Positions 26,173-34,141 of a stretch of DNA of 64,000 nucleotides are shown here, piece by piece; the first letter of the stretch is position 1, and each line of letters begins with the position of its first letter. The DNA comes from Streptomyces globosus (GTDB taxonomy: Bacteria; Actinomycetota; Actinomycetes; Streptomycetales; Streptomycetaceae). The DNA lies in the NCBI RefSeq assembly GCF_003325375.1, contig NZ_CP030862.1, forward strand, positions 1,863,501-1,927,500, in the 5' to 3' direction. The notes under the pieces are model-generated. The model made no database searches. It was not told where the DNA came from and was given only the letters and a program-made list of their open reading frames with translations. The position numbers and the translations under genes were made by a program.

Positions 26173-26789
26173 GGCGGTGTCCTTCGGGAACGCGGGAGGG
26201 GCCCCGCCGGTCGTGCTGGCGAGGCCCACACCCTAGGGGCGGTTCGGTCGTGCAGGTGACGGTTTCGGCCGCCGGTCACCCGGTCAGTGGCTGTCGGGAC
26301 CTTGGAGTCGCACGGCGAGCACTGCGCGCCGTCCTTGGCCCACAGTTCCTTGTCCGGGGTGAACCCGCAGGAGCGCAGGAAGTCCGCGGTGCGGATGACC
26401 AGGCCGTCGCTGCGGCGCTTGACGAACGGGGCGTGGTGCTTGTACTTGCCGTTGTTGTACAGGTCGCAGAAGGCGAAGTAGACCGGGGTGTCGAGGATGA
26501 CCTGGTGGACGCCCTTGTCGACGATCTTCCCGACGCCGATGTGCACGTCCGGGTTCTCCATCGACGCGATCATGTACATCACGGCGTTGCCCAGGATCCG
26601 CTCGGCGGTCTCGCGGGTGTCGACCTCGTCGCGGAGCAGCAGGGCGATCTCGCGCTCCCAGATCGACATGCCGTCGTCGAGGATGTTGACGGTGAGGTGC
26701 TCGATCTTGTCCTGGACCGCGTTCAGCAGTTCCTTCGGGTCGCGGGAACGGTTGGCGACACGGTTGGGGTTGTCCAGCAGAACAGTCAT
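26169..26789 (-). CDS. Unknown protein in putative RiPP operon
   Basis: 206 residues. The first 165 are compact: PKELLNAVQDKIEHLTVNIL, DEVDTRETAERILGN, FAFCDLYNNGKYKHHAPFVK and a C-terminal CSPC. The last 35 are Arg/Pro-rich and may be a readthrough tail. GAGAGGAG precedes ATG 26789. Coupled by ATGA to the methyltransferase. I do not recognise the family. A binding or scaffold role is possible. Confidence 0.55.
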   Translation of the reverse strand: MTVLLDNPNRVANRSRDPKELLNAVQDKIEHLTVNILDDGMSIWEREIALLLRDEVDTRETAERILGNAVMYMIASMENPDVHIGVGKIVDKGVHQVILDTPVYFAFCDLYNNGKYKHHAPFVKRRSDGLVIRTADFLRSCGFTPDKELWAKDGAQCSPCDSKVPTATDRVTGGRNRHLHDRTAPRVWASPARPAGPLPRSRRTPP

Positions 26790-26983
26790 GGATGGTGCTC
26801 CTCTCGATCGCGTTCGAGTGGTGCATGGGTGGCGCCGGGGATCACGTCCCTAGACATGTCCCCGACGCCGTTCCTCTCCGTGCCGACTGCCTGGTCTGGT
26901 TCGGAGAGGAAGCCTGTGGGTGATGCGCACGCCCCGCCCCGGGCCGTAGGAGTGCGGGGCGGTGGCATCGGTGGTGCGCTTCG

Positions 26984-27571
26984 TCAGTGGGGGACCGGTG
27001 GGAAGTGAGCGACCGTACGCGCAGCCTGAGAACGCGCACGGAAGCCGAAGCTGATGAGGATGACGCTCTCTCCGGGGCCGAGCGGCGTCCGACCGTGCGG
27101 GGTGAACGCCCCGTCGAACACGACGCAGTCTCCCGGCGCGAGATCGCATGCGCGGTAGCCGTCAGCACCGATGAAGACGGTGGCGCTGATGGTGGGGGCC
27201 ACGGGGACGTGTTCGTGCTTGAGGCACAGGATCAGGTTCGCCTCCCCGAAGCCGAATTCGTCCACGTGGAAGTCGAGGAACTGCCCCTCTTCCAGGTAGG
27301 CGATGTAGACGCCGGTGTGGGGCTGCTCGACTTCCAGGCCGGAAGCCCGCGCTACGGCGGCGGCGAGGTCGACCTGGCCCGCGAAGAGGTTCGCCGCGTC
27401 ACCGACGGGTGCGTTCCACTTGCCGTTATGCAGGTACCCGTCAGCCGCGATGGCCTTCTCAGCCTCCTCCGTCATAGAGGTGAGTAGGTCGGCAGGGAAC
27501 GGCTGGTCGCGCACGTGGCTGGGCTGCACCCGCGCTTGGGCGGTGAGGCCGCGCACGGCGTGCTGGAGCAC
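26984..27571 (-). CDS. 2-oxoglutarate/Fe(II)-dependent oxygenase
   Basis: 195 residues, cupin-like. The iron triad is visible as H102-x-D104 (FHVDEF) and H159 (TPHGRTPL). A strand ILISFGFR near the end may hold the 2-oxoglutarate-binding Arg. GGAGGGG precedes GTG 27571. It lies in a run with an HExxH beta-hydroxylase, so it is probably a second hydroxylating tailoring enzyme (inference). Confidence 0.75.
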   Translation of the reverse strand: MLQHAVRGLTAQARVQPSHVRDQPFPADLLTSMTEEAEKAIAADGYLHNGKWNAPVGDAANLFAGQVDLAAAVARASGLEVEQPHTGVYIAYLEEGQFLDFHVDEFGFGEANLILCLKHEHVPVAPTISATVFIGADGYRACDLAPGDCVVFDGAFTPHGRTPLGPGESVILISFGFRARSQAARTVAHFPPVPH

Positions 27572-27646
27572 GGGAAACCCCTCCTCCCACCTTGCTGGCG
27601 CCCAGACCGTGGTGTGGGCCTGGAGCCATGTGGTCCAGCGGCTACT

Positions 27647-28204
27647 TCACGGCGCCGCTTCCGCCTGGCCGATCAGCATCTCCACGCGGTCGACGGCGGC
27701 CTGGGTGGACTCGATCAGCCCGGCGTCGCCCTTGGCGGTCCGCAGCCGCAGTGCTTCCTGAAGGTGGGCGCGGGCTGGCACGAGATCGCCCTGTTCCATG
27801 AGGTGCTTGCCGAGGTGTTGGAGAGCGAAGTCGACCAGCTCGGGATGCTGGCTCCGGGCGGCGTCCAGGGCTCCGCGGTAGAGCTTGTCTGCGGTCTCGG
27901 TTTCACCGGCGTAGCGGTACGCGTCGCCAAGGTTGAGTTCGGCGGCGATGACGGCCCTGGTGTTGCCGCTGGCGGTGGCCAGGTCGAGCGCCCGTCGCAG
28001 GAACGCGCGGGCGTCGTCGTAATCGCCGAGGACTACCAGACCGATGCCGGTCCACCTGGCCAGGACCCGCGCCCGGTCGGCCTCGCTTCCTTCGGGGAGC
28101 ACGCGCAGCTCCTCGCGGATATCCGCGAGGGCGGCGGCCAACTGGTCGCGGTCGGTCGGGACCATGCGCAGGGCATCGTCCTGGGTGATGAGGTGCTGGA
28201 GCAC
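27647..28204 (-). CDS. Tetratricopeptide-repeat protein
   Basis: 185 residues, nearly all helical TPR-like pairs: YDDARAFLRRALDLATASGN, then AELNLGDAYRYAGETETADK and HLGKHLMEQGDLVPARAHLQ. GGGGAGG precedes GTG 28204. It starts 11 bases after the hydroxylase stop. Likely protein-protein scaffold or precursor recruiter for the cluster. Confidence 0.75.
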   Translation of the reverse strand: MLQHLITQDDALRMVPTDRDQLAAALADIREELRVLPEGSEADRARVLARWTGIGLVVLGDYDDARAFLRRALDLATASGNTRAVIAAELNLGDAYRYAGETETADKLYRGALDAARSQHPELVDFALQHLGKHLMEQGDLVPARAHLQEALRLRTAKGDAGLIESTQAAVDRVEMLIGQAEAAP

Positions 28205-28214
28205 TCGCCCTCCC

Positions 28215-29141
28215 CTACAGCTCGTCGGTCTGGTGACGCAGGCCGGCCAGCAGCTCCCGGCCGTGGGCGGTGAAGTGCTCACCCAGGAGTTCGAGCTGGC
28301 CCATCAGGTAGCGGACGGCCGGCATGCCCTCGTCGTAGGCGGCCTGGAAGCACGCGCGCTCGTTGGCGGTCAGGTCGTCGCGGTCGAGTTCGGTACGGCG
28401 GAACCGCAGAAGTTGGTTGTACACGCACGTCGCGTGGAACGTCCGGTCCACCTCCCAGAACTGGTTGCGCTCCACCCCCTGCGATGCCCGCCACGCGATC
28501 TCGATTTTGGGGGAGGTCTGGGAGGAGTAGCCATCGGCGAAGACCTGGTGCGTCAGGACGTGGAAGCTGACTGACTGGTGGACGCCCTCGTGCAGGATGT
28601 TCTCCGCGAGGAAGCGGGGCGAGGGCTCGGTGCTGACGGTGTTCGGCGGGATGTGGAGCTGCGCCTTCCCGGAGAACACGATGACGTACGGGAGCGCGGG
28701 ATCGCTGGAGCTGGTCAGCGAGGAGATGCCGGCGTCGGGCTTGAGGCTCACCCACAGCAGTCCCCTGACGAACTCGCGTACGCGGGCGAAGCCGTCGGGG
28801 TGGACCGAGGCCAGGCGCTCCAGGGCGCGGGTCAGGGCTGTGCGGCGCGCGACGGTGTGCTCGGCGATGTCGTAATTACCCAGGTTGATCTCGCGGGCGA
28901 GCTGCTCGTGGAGGGTGCCGTCGAACCAGTCGAACGCGGTCCCGGCCACGTTCACCGTGTCACTGCCGAGGGAGCGGGAGTGCTCGGCGTAGGGGGTGCC
29001 GGATTTCACGAGGTGCTCCATCAGGGCGAACGGCAGGGCGCGTTCGGCGCCGTCTTCGCGGAGGCGGATCAGCGCCGGGTCCTGGCGTCCGAGATCGAAG
29101 AAGGTGCCGGCCTCTACTCGGGTAGCAATGGTGGTGTGCAC
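28215..29141 (-). CDS. HExxH-type peptide beta-hydroxylase (RiPP tailoring enzyme)
   Basis: 308 residues. HEGVH at 184-188 (AENILHEGVHQSVSFH) is the zincin-like HExxH signature of the aKG-HExxH peptide beta-hydroxylase family, linked to RiPP precursors in actinobacteria. Length and the YVIVFSGKAQLHIPPN stretch fit that family from memory. GGGAGG precedes GTG 29141. The gene lies 112 bp downstream of the repeat-containing precursor, with a hairpin between them. Predicted to hydroxylate residues in the core peptide. Which residues is unknown. Confidence 0.75.
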   Translation of the reverse strand: MHTTIATRVEAGTFFDLGRQDPALIRLREDGAERALPFALMEHLVKSGTPYAEHSRSLGSDTVNVAGTAFDWFDGTLHEQLAREINLGNYDIAEHTVARRTALTRALERLASVHPDGFARVREFVRGLLWVSLKPDAGISSLTSSSDPALPYVIVFSGKAQLHIPPNTVSTEPSPRFLAENILHEGVHQSVSFHVLTHQVFADGYSSQTSPKIEIAWRASQGVERNQFWEVDRTFHATCVYNQLLRFRRTELDRDDLTANERACFQAAYDEGMPAVRYLMGQLELLGEHFTAHGRELLAGLRHQTDEL

Positions 29142-29182
29142 GTGGGCCTCCCTGGTACGTGCGGCGGTGGAGACGAGTGCGA

Positions 29183-29211
29183 GGCGTCTCGGTATGAGCA
29201 GCCGAGACGCC
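29183..29211 (-). terminator. Attenuator-like hairpin between precursor and hydroxylase
   Basis: A perfect 10-bp stem, GGCGTCTCGG with CCGAGACGCC, and a 9-base loop. It lies in the gap between the precursor stop and the hydroxylase start. Partial termination here would give more precursor mRNA than enzyme mRNA, a common RiPP layout. Confidence 0.6.
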
Positions 29212-29253
29212 CCGCGGTGCCGTCAGTTAGAGGGCGTCAGTACTGCGCCAGGG

Positions 29254-29415
29254 TCAGACCGCAGGTGTCTCCGGCTCGAACACGCCGTCCGGGACGGAGT
29301 GGTCCAGGCGGCGGGTCAGGGACGTGACGGACGGCGGGTCCTGGGGAAAGGCGCCGTCAGGGACGGAGTGGTCCAGGCGTCGCGTCAGGTTGTTGACCTG
29401 GGTCTCGTTGGACAT
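29254..29415 (-). CDS. Putative RiPP precursor with tandem core repeat
   Basis: 53 residues. It begins MSNETQVNN and contains LTRRLDHSVPDG twice (residues 10-21 and 33-44), followed by AF or VF and acidic/Pro tails (ending EPETPAV). AAAGGGAGG lies seven bases before ATG 29415. The repeats are also near-identical as DNA (29283-29310 and 29352-29379, 27 of 28 bases). It has no Cys, so no lanthipeptide or sactipeptide ring. Position ahead of the HExxH hydroxylase marks it as the substrate. The short Asn-rich N-terminus may be the leader. Confidence 0.65.
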   Translation of the reverse strand: MSNETQVNNLTRRLDHSVPDGAFPQDPPSVTSLTRRLDHSVPDGVFEPETPAV

Positions 29416-29515
29416 GGGGGATCCTCCCTTTCACGAAGGCAGCCCGCACCAATGCGGTGCAGGGTCGTGCGCCCACCACAGACGTGGTTCTCACGGTCTC
29501 GGTGGGAGTCGTTGG

Positions 29516-29605
29516 TCACCGGCCCGGTCGACCGGCGAGTGCCAGGGCGAGGACGACAGCCGTGACGACGGCGACGTACGCAAGGACGCGAGCTGCTGGC
29601 GCCAT
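29516..29605 (-). CDS. Possible single-pass membrane micro-protein
   Basis: 29 residues, MAPAARVLAYVAVVTAVVLA followed by LALAGRPGR: one transmembrane helix with a basic end. No clear ribosome site. Called only from the hydrophobic pattern. Confidence 0.25.
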   Translation of the reverse strand: MAPAARVLAYVAVVTAVVLALALAGRPGR

Positions 29606-29639
29606 CCCCACGGGTCGCGCTCTCGTAAGCCGCTCGGGG

Positions 29640-29873
29640 TCACCGGTCGTCGGCGGGACGGGGCACGTCGGGGTCGAGAATCCATTCCTTGCCGCCGCCC
29701 TCGGGCCGCAGGAAGACCGCGTTGTGGATGAAGCGGCGGGTGGCGGGGTCCTCGAAGTCGCCAATGAACTGCACGATGGCCTCGCAGTCGCGGCCGGGGT
29801 CATAGACACGGGCCCCCTCGTGCAGCCAGGCAGGAAGACCCTGGTGGGACGTGGGGCGGGGCACGGTCATCAT
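29640..29873 (-). CDS. Small hypothetical protein
   Basis: 77 residues with LPAWLHEGARVYDPGRDCEA and a C-terminal GKEWILDPDVPRPADDR. GAGGA before ATG 29873 (ATG 29870 also possible). Its start overlaps the upstream stop, so the two are coupled. Unknown function, near regulators and the RiPP set. Confidence 0.5.
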   Translation of the reverse strand: MMTVPRPTSHQGLPAWLHEGARVYDPGRDCEAIVQFIGDFEDPATRRFIHNAVFLRPEGGGKEWILDPDVPRPADDR

Positions 29874-30043
29874 TCCTCGGCCGCCTTCTCGGCGGTGACG
29901 GAGGAGCGGCGCATGAACTTCTCCCAGCCGCCGGCCGCACGGACACGCAGGGACCGGCTCGGCGCCCCGGGGATCGGCTCCTGTATGGCGAGAGTGTGTC
30001 CGCTGGCTCCGGTCTTCCGGCGCGGCAGGGAGGGGGTGGTCAT
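29870..30043 (-). CDS. Small basic hypothetical protein
   Basis: 57 residues, MTTPSLPRRKTGASGHTLAI then SRSLRVRAAGGWEKFMRR and an acidic tail. GAGAGGAG precedes ATG 30043. ATGA overlap with the next gene. Could be a precursor-like or regulatory peptide; no evidence for either. Confidence 0.45.
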   Translation of the reverse strand: MTTPSLPRRKTGASGHTLAIQEPIPGAPSRSLRVRAAGGWEKFMRRSSVTAEKAAEE

Positions 30044-30221
30044 GGCCTTGCTCCTCTCCGACGGGGGACGCAGCGGACCACAGGACGGCATGAGGATGAG
30101 GGCCTGCGGCCCGCTGCTGGGGGAGCACTTCCCGGAGCCGGTGGGTAGCTTCGGGGTGCGTTCACCAACGTAGGGAAGTGGGTTGGACGTCCCCAACGAA
30201 GTTGCGGCTAATTGCGGAAAT

Positions 30222-31073
30222 TCATCCGAGGGCGTCGAGCGCGGCCGTGATCAGCGCGCGGGCGTTGTCGCCGTAGACGGCCATTTTCGACAGCCCTTCG
30301 AACGCCTTCGCGTAGTCGTCCAGTTCACGGGGCTGGGTGACGCCGATTCTGGCGGTGAGGGTCTCCACGGCCACCCGGCGCTCGTCGTACAGGTAGAACG
30401 CCTCCAACGGCCACACGCTGCGCTCGGCGGCGAACGGGATGATCCCGAGGGAGACGGACGCGAGCGGCATCACGGTCAGCAGGTGGCGGAGTTGGCCGGC
30501 CATCGCGTCCGCGTCGCCGATCCGGGAGCGCAGCACCCACTCCTCCATCAGCACCGCGTAACGGTGGTTGCCCTCGTAGAGGAAGCGGGAGCGGGCGACG
30601 CGGGCGGCCACGGCCTCTGTGACGTCATCTGGGGTGCCCTGGAAGCGCGTGATGCTGCTCAGGAGGGCTGTCGCGTAGGCGGGCGTCTGGAGGAACCCGG
30701 GCACGACGTTGGAGACGTAGACGCGCTGGAGGGACGCCTGGGCGTTTGAGGCGTAGGCGTTCTCCTGGGAGCGGCGCAGGCCGTTGCGGTGGAGGCGGCG
30801 CCACTCCTGGTACATGGAGTCGACGGCGCGGGAGGTGGCGATCAGGTCGTCCACCTGCTCGTCGGCGCCGCAGGCAGCGCACCAGGCTCGGATGTCCGAG
30901 TCGGACGGGGCGACCTCTCCTTTCTGGATGCGGGTGGTCTTCGCGGGGTGCCAGTCGCACCGGGCGGACAGCTCCCGTCCGGTGAGACCGGCATCCCTGC
31001 GCAGGTGGGACAGGCGCACGGCGAGGGCTTCACGGGCCGCCTGTGCGCTGGAGGAGGGGGATGCGGGCACGGG
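30222..31073 (-). CDS. XRE-family HTH regulator with DUF5753 domain
   Basis: 283 residues. HTH at about 15-70 (LSHLRRDAGLTGRELSARCD, KTTRIQKGE), then DUF5753 with VVPGFLQTPAYA and VLMEEWVLRSRIGD. GTG 31073 begins eight bases after the DUF6879 stop, so the genes are coupled. It forms a typical Streptomyces HTH-DUF6879 pair and may regulate the adjacent peptide cluster. Confidence 0.85.
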   Translation of the reverse strand, partial: PVPASPSSSAQAAREALAVRLSHLRRDAGLTGRELSARCDWHPAKTTRIQKGEVAPSDSDIRAWCAACGADEQVDDLIATSRAVDSMYQEWRRLHRNGLRRSQENAYASNAQASLQRVYVSNVVPGFLQTPAYATALLSSITRFQGTPDDVTEAVAARVARSRFLYEGNHRYAVLMEEWVLRSRIGDADAMAGQLRHLLTVMPLASVSLGIIPFAAERSVWPLEAFYLYDERRVAVETLTARIGVTQPRELDDYAKAFEGLSKMAVYGDNARALITAALDALG

Positions 31074-31080
31074 TGTGGGG

Positions 31081-31611
31081 TCAGACGGCGTACTGGTCGT
31101 GCGGGATTCCGCGCTCCCACACTGACTCGAACGCCGACGCGCACAGCTTGACCATGGCGGGGTCCTCGGTGCGCACCTTCGGTTCTTCCGGGTGCCAGTC
31201 ACCGGTACCGGTCCAGTTGTGGAGCTGGACCAGGCGGCCGTCGAACAGCCAGAAGTCCGTGCCGGGCAACGCGATGTCGAAGGCGCGGCGCCGCGGAAGC
31301 CAGCGGACCTGTTCGCCCGCGTCGATGTTCATCTGGGTGCCGGCGTGCTCGTAACGGATGTAGTCGCTCACCGGCTCGGAGATGATGCGGGCGCGACGCA
31401 TGACGACGCCGCGGGCGGTAGCGGCGGAGACCATGTTCAGCCAGTTGGAGCGCTCCGCCCGCTGGGATGCCTCGCTCCACTCCCCGCGCAGGAATGACGC
31501 GAATGAGTCGGCCTCGCTGGGCACCCCGTAGCTGTCACGCATCTCCAGGTGGACTGCTGACGTCTGCGTCTGCTCCAACAGCTCCGCGAAGCTGGGCGCG
31601 TTCTGCGGCAT
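31081..31611 (-). CDS. DUF6879 family protein
   Basis: 176 residues with the recurrent pattern SAVHLEMRDSYGVPSEADSF, a central RARIISEPVSDYIRYEH and GTDFWLFDGRLVQLHNW. Family proteins accompany DUF5753 regulators. Its start lies inside the upstream gene (77-base overlap). Confidence 0.75.
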   Translation of the reverse strand: MPQNAPSFAELLEQTQTSAVHLEMRDSYGVPSEADSFASFLRGEWSEASQRAERSNWLNMVSAATARGVVMRRARIISEPVSDYIRYEHAGTQMNIDAGEQVRWLPRRRAFDIALPGTDFWLFDGRLVQLHNWTGTGDWHPEEPKVRTEDPAMVKLCASAFESVWERGIPHDQYAV

Positions 31612-31846
31612 TGCATGCCTCCCTCAAGATCGGCACCATCCGGGCCGGAATACGGATCACTGTCTCGTGCGCGGGGATGCCTGGAGCGTGGCCGGGGACC
31701 CACTGCGTCCCATCAATCAGGGCCCTTAGGACCTCCTCGGCGGTCACCCCCTGGATGACCAGGTCGGCGGTCTCCTCCTCCACCCACACCGTGGGAGAGC
31801 CCTCCTCACCGGTGCTGGGATCTATCCCGACGAACTGTAGATCCAT
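31535..31846 (-). CDS. Small hypothetical protein upstream of DUF6879 gene
   Basis: 103 residues from ATG 31846 (GGGGAG upstream): MDLQFVGIDPSTGEEGSPTV, then VWVEEETADLVIQGVTAEEV. Commonly placed ahead of DUF6879/DUF5753 pairs. Unknown function. Confidence 0.55.
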   Translation of the reverse strand: MDLQFVGIDPSTGEEGSPTVWVEEETADLVIQGVTAEEVLRALIDGTQWVPGHAPGIPAHETVIRIPARMVPILREACNAAERAQLRGAVGADADVSSPPGDA

Positions 31847-32063
31847 GGCGATCTCCCCTGTCCAGCCAGTTGCGGGTACTTGCGCACGAGACTTCTCCTC
31901 GGGGCCCGGCAGCGTCAAGATGCCCTTCGGTCAAGCCTGTTGGATTCGCCGAAAACGACGAAGCCCCCGCTGTCCGGCCCGGTGCCAGGGCGGGGCTGCG
32001 GCTCGGATTCCGCTAAGTGGATATCCACTTTCACGCGACCTGACGGATCGTTAGGGTGCGAGC

Positions 32064-32612
32064 ATGAGCCGACTTCATCTGCCTCGGGGCTACGAGGAAC
32101 CTGACCCGAACGAGACCGCGCGGGAGATGTACGCGACGTACGGGGCGGCGGTGTACTTCGCCTCGTGTCTGGAGTACGGCCTGATCAACGTGCTCGCCGC
32201 GGCGGAGGTACTGAAGGCCAAGAAGGCCGGCAAGACCATCGCGGACGACCCGTGGAACCGCCGGATCCAGGACAAGAAGCTCACCCTGGGAGTGCTGATC
32301 ACTCAGGTCAAGAACGGCGGCCACCTGTCCGTCGCCCCTGGATTGCAGAAGGAGCTGTACGACGCCCTGGAGGGGCGGAACAACCTGGCGCACCACTTCT
32401 GGCGCGAGCGGTCGGACGACGCGATCTCGGTCAAGGGTCAGCAGGTGCTCATAGCCGAGCTGGAAGGCCACCGGAAGATGTTCGACGCGGCGAACAAGCG
32501 GGTGGAAGCGGAGGTGGCGGAGCCGATGCTGGTGCAGCTGGGGATTACGCCGGACCAGCAGTCCCAGATGTACAACCAGATGCTGCGCAAGGCGAAGGAG
32601 AAGTACAACTGA
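32064..32612 (+). CDS. HEPN-like helical protein
   Basis: 182 residues, helical. R105-N-N-L-A-H110 within LEGRNNLAHHFWRER matches the R-x4-H HEPN signature. N-terminal YFASCLEYGLINVLAAAEVL fits a DUF86-like four-helix bundle. It stands alone on the plus strand. Possible RNase or abortive-infection component; the motif alone is not proof. Confidence 0.55.
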   Translation: MSRLHLPRGYEEPDPNETAREMYATYGAAVYFASCLEYGLINVLAAAEVLKAKKAGKTIADDPWNRRIQDKKLTLGVLITQVKNGGHLSVAPGLQKELYDALEGRNNLAHHFWRERSDDAISVKGQQVLIAELEGHRKMFDAANKRVEAEVAEPMLVQLGITPDQQSQMYNQMLRKAKEKYN

Positions 32613-32634
32613 CCTGACCGCCGGGAACACGAGA

Positions 32635-32669
32635 GCCCCCGCTGGCCGGCACGGTACCGGGGCGGGGGC
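32635..32669. terminator. Bidirectional hairpin terminator
   Basis: GCCCCCGC pairs with GCGGGGGC around an imperfect GC-rich loop, between the convergent HEPN-like and ParB-like genes. Confidence 0.65.
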
Positions 32670-32686
32670 CGTCGTGACGCCGGGGC

Positions 32687-33529
32687 CTACTCGAAGATGT
32701 TCGGGATCGGGATGCGGTTGGCGGCGCTGCGGTTGTTGTTCCAGGCCCCGGCGACGAACAGGTGCGCGGCCTTGATGCGGCCCTGCGTCCCGTCGCCGCG
32801 GGTGCCGTTGGCCGTCGAGAGGCCCTGAATCTTCGCACGGACGTTCAGGGCCGCCCCCTGCCGGGCCAGGCGCGTCGCGAGGTCCTTCGGCTTGATGACG
32901 TCGCTGTGGCGGTGCATGACGACGGCGATGCCGGAGAGGATGACGTGGTCCCAGCTCTCGGCCGTACGCCCGAAGGCTTCCTCGGAGATGGCGAGGGCCT
33001 GGTCGAGCCGGTGGTCGCCGTAATCGCGGACGATCTTCAGAATGCCGTTGATGCCCCGGACACCGCTGACGCTGCGGCTGCCGACCTTCAGGCCGTGCTT
33101 GTCGAGGACCGCCTGCGTGTCCACGAAGAGCGGGTGGCCGGCCACGAGACCGATGCGGTATTCGTCGGTGGCGCCGACCTTCGAGGACTCCTTGTTCTTG
33201 ATGATGAACATGGACGCCTCGTTGGCCAGGGTGAGCCCGGTGTGAATCTCGCAGTGGATCTTCTCGACGGCCGTGACACCGGCGGCGATGGCGAGCTGGC
33301 AGCCGTAGATGCGGTGCATACCGTCCATGGGGACGAGCTTGCCGTCCTCGCGGAGGGAGAGGATCGGGGTGCCGAGAGCAGTGGGAACGATGTTGTCGGC
33401 GATCTTCTGCGCGCGGGCCTTGTTGAGATTGCGCTGCGCGCGGGTGTCGAACGTGATCTTCCGGGGGTCCACCTTCTTGTACTCGATCGGGTGGTCCGGG
33501 ATGTCGTAGCTGTAGTCCTTGACGGACAT
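32687..33529 (-). CDS. ParB/Srx-fold protein (DUF6551-like)
   Basis: 280 residues. The N-terminal domain has DTRAQRNLNKARAQKIADNI and DGMHRIYGCQLA, the G-x-H-R core of ParB/sulfiredoxin-fold domains. The rest is helical, ending AAHLFVAGAWNNNRSA. No separate ParA is nearby. A role in element maintenance, or a CTP/ATP-dependent nuclease-like activity, is inferred from fold. Start ATG 33529 follows GGGAGAGGT. Confidence 0.7.
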   Translation of the reverse strand: MSVKDYSYDIPDHPIEYKKVDPRKITFDTRAQRNLNKARAQKIADNIVPTALGTPILSLREDGKLVPMDGMHRIYGCQLAIAAGVTAVEKIHCEIHTGLTLANEASMFIIKNKESSKVGATDEYRIGLVAGHPLFVDTQAVLDKHGLKVGSRSVSGVRGINGILKIVRDYGDHRLDQALAISEEAFGRTAESWDHVILSGIAVVMHRHSDVIKPKDLATRLARQGAALNVRAKIQGLSTANGTRGDGTQGRIKAAHLFVAGAWNNNRSAANRIPIPNIFE

Positions 33530-33776
33530 ACCTCTCCCTATGTAGGAGGGTCAGCACCCCAAAGGGGGTGACGGCGACCCTGTCAGCGCCCGAGTGCGGG
33601 CGACGGCGACTTGTCCAAGGACCCTACAGGGCCGAACGGGTGACTAGTAGTCATTTTCTAACTGGTGAGACGGCGCCCCCGGTTCGCCCACACCCACCCA
33701 CGAGGAGGCCCCGCCGAGATTTCCGGAACGTGGGCCTCCTCGCGCTACGCGGGCTAATCGCCGGTCACGTCGAAGC

Positions 33777-33989
33777 TCACAGCTCGGTCCCCTCGGCCTC
33801 GCGGGGGACCAGACGGGCGGGGACGCGGCCGGCGTACAGCTCCTCGCGCTCCTCGGGGGTGATGTGCTCGCACGCGTTGCGGTCGACGCTGGCCCCCAGG
33901 AATTCCGGGCGGCTGGAGTGGATCCCGTACGTGGGGGCGTTCAGGCCTTCGTGCAACTCGGGGCACTGGTAGTGGATGGGCTCGCTCAT
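33777..33989 (-). CDS. Small hypothetical protein
   Basis: 70 residues, MSEPIHYQCPELHEGLNAPT then ITPEEREELYAGRVPARLV. GAAGGGA precedes ATG 33989. Follows two small genes on the same strand. Unknown function. Confidence 0.5.
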   Translation of the reverse strand: MSEPIHYQCPELHEGLNAPTYGIHSSRPEFLGASVDRNACEHITPEEREELYAGRVPARLVPREAEGTEL

Positions 33990-33991
33990 GA

Positions 33992-34141
33992 TCAGTTTCC
34001 CTTCGGGGTGAGGCCGGAGGGGGCGCGCTGGCGGTGCATGTCGGCGAGGCGGCCCAGCAGGGCGGGGAGCGCGGAGCGGAGGGTGGTCCCGCAGCCCGGT
34101 TCGGCGCACGTCCAGGTGCGGACGGTAGGCGTGGTGGTCAT
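33992..34141 (-). CDS. Small zinc-knuckle-like protein
   Basis: 49 residues, TVRTWTCAEPGCGTTLRSAL then a helix (LLGRLADMHRQR). One C-x4-C pair. ATG 34141 overlaps the upstream stop by one base (TGATG), so it is coupled. Confidence 0.5.
   Translation of the reverse strand: MTTTPTVRTWTCAEPGCGTTLRSALPALLGRLADMHRQRAPSGLTPKGN

Noticed and set aside
26786..26968. A second precursor peptide upstream of the unknown RiPP-operon gene
   Set aside because: A 60-residue frame exists but lacks a ribosome site and any resemblance to the LTRRLDHSVPDG peptide.
31962..31997. Hairpin between divergent genes as a terminator
   Set aside because: GC-rich stem is present, but it lies upstream of both neighbouring starts and so has no transcript to end; perhaps a relic.
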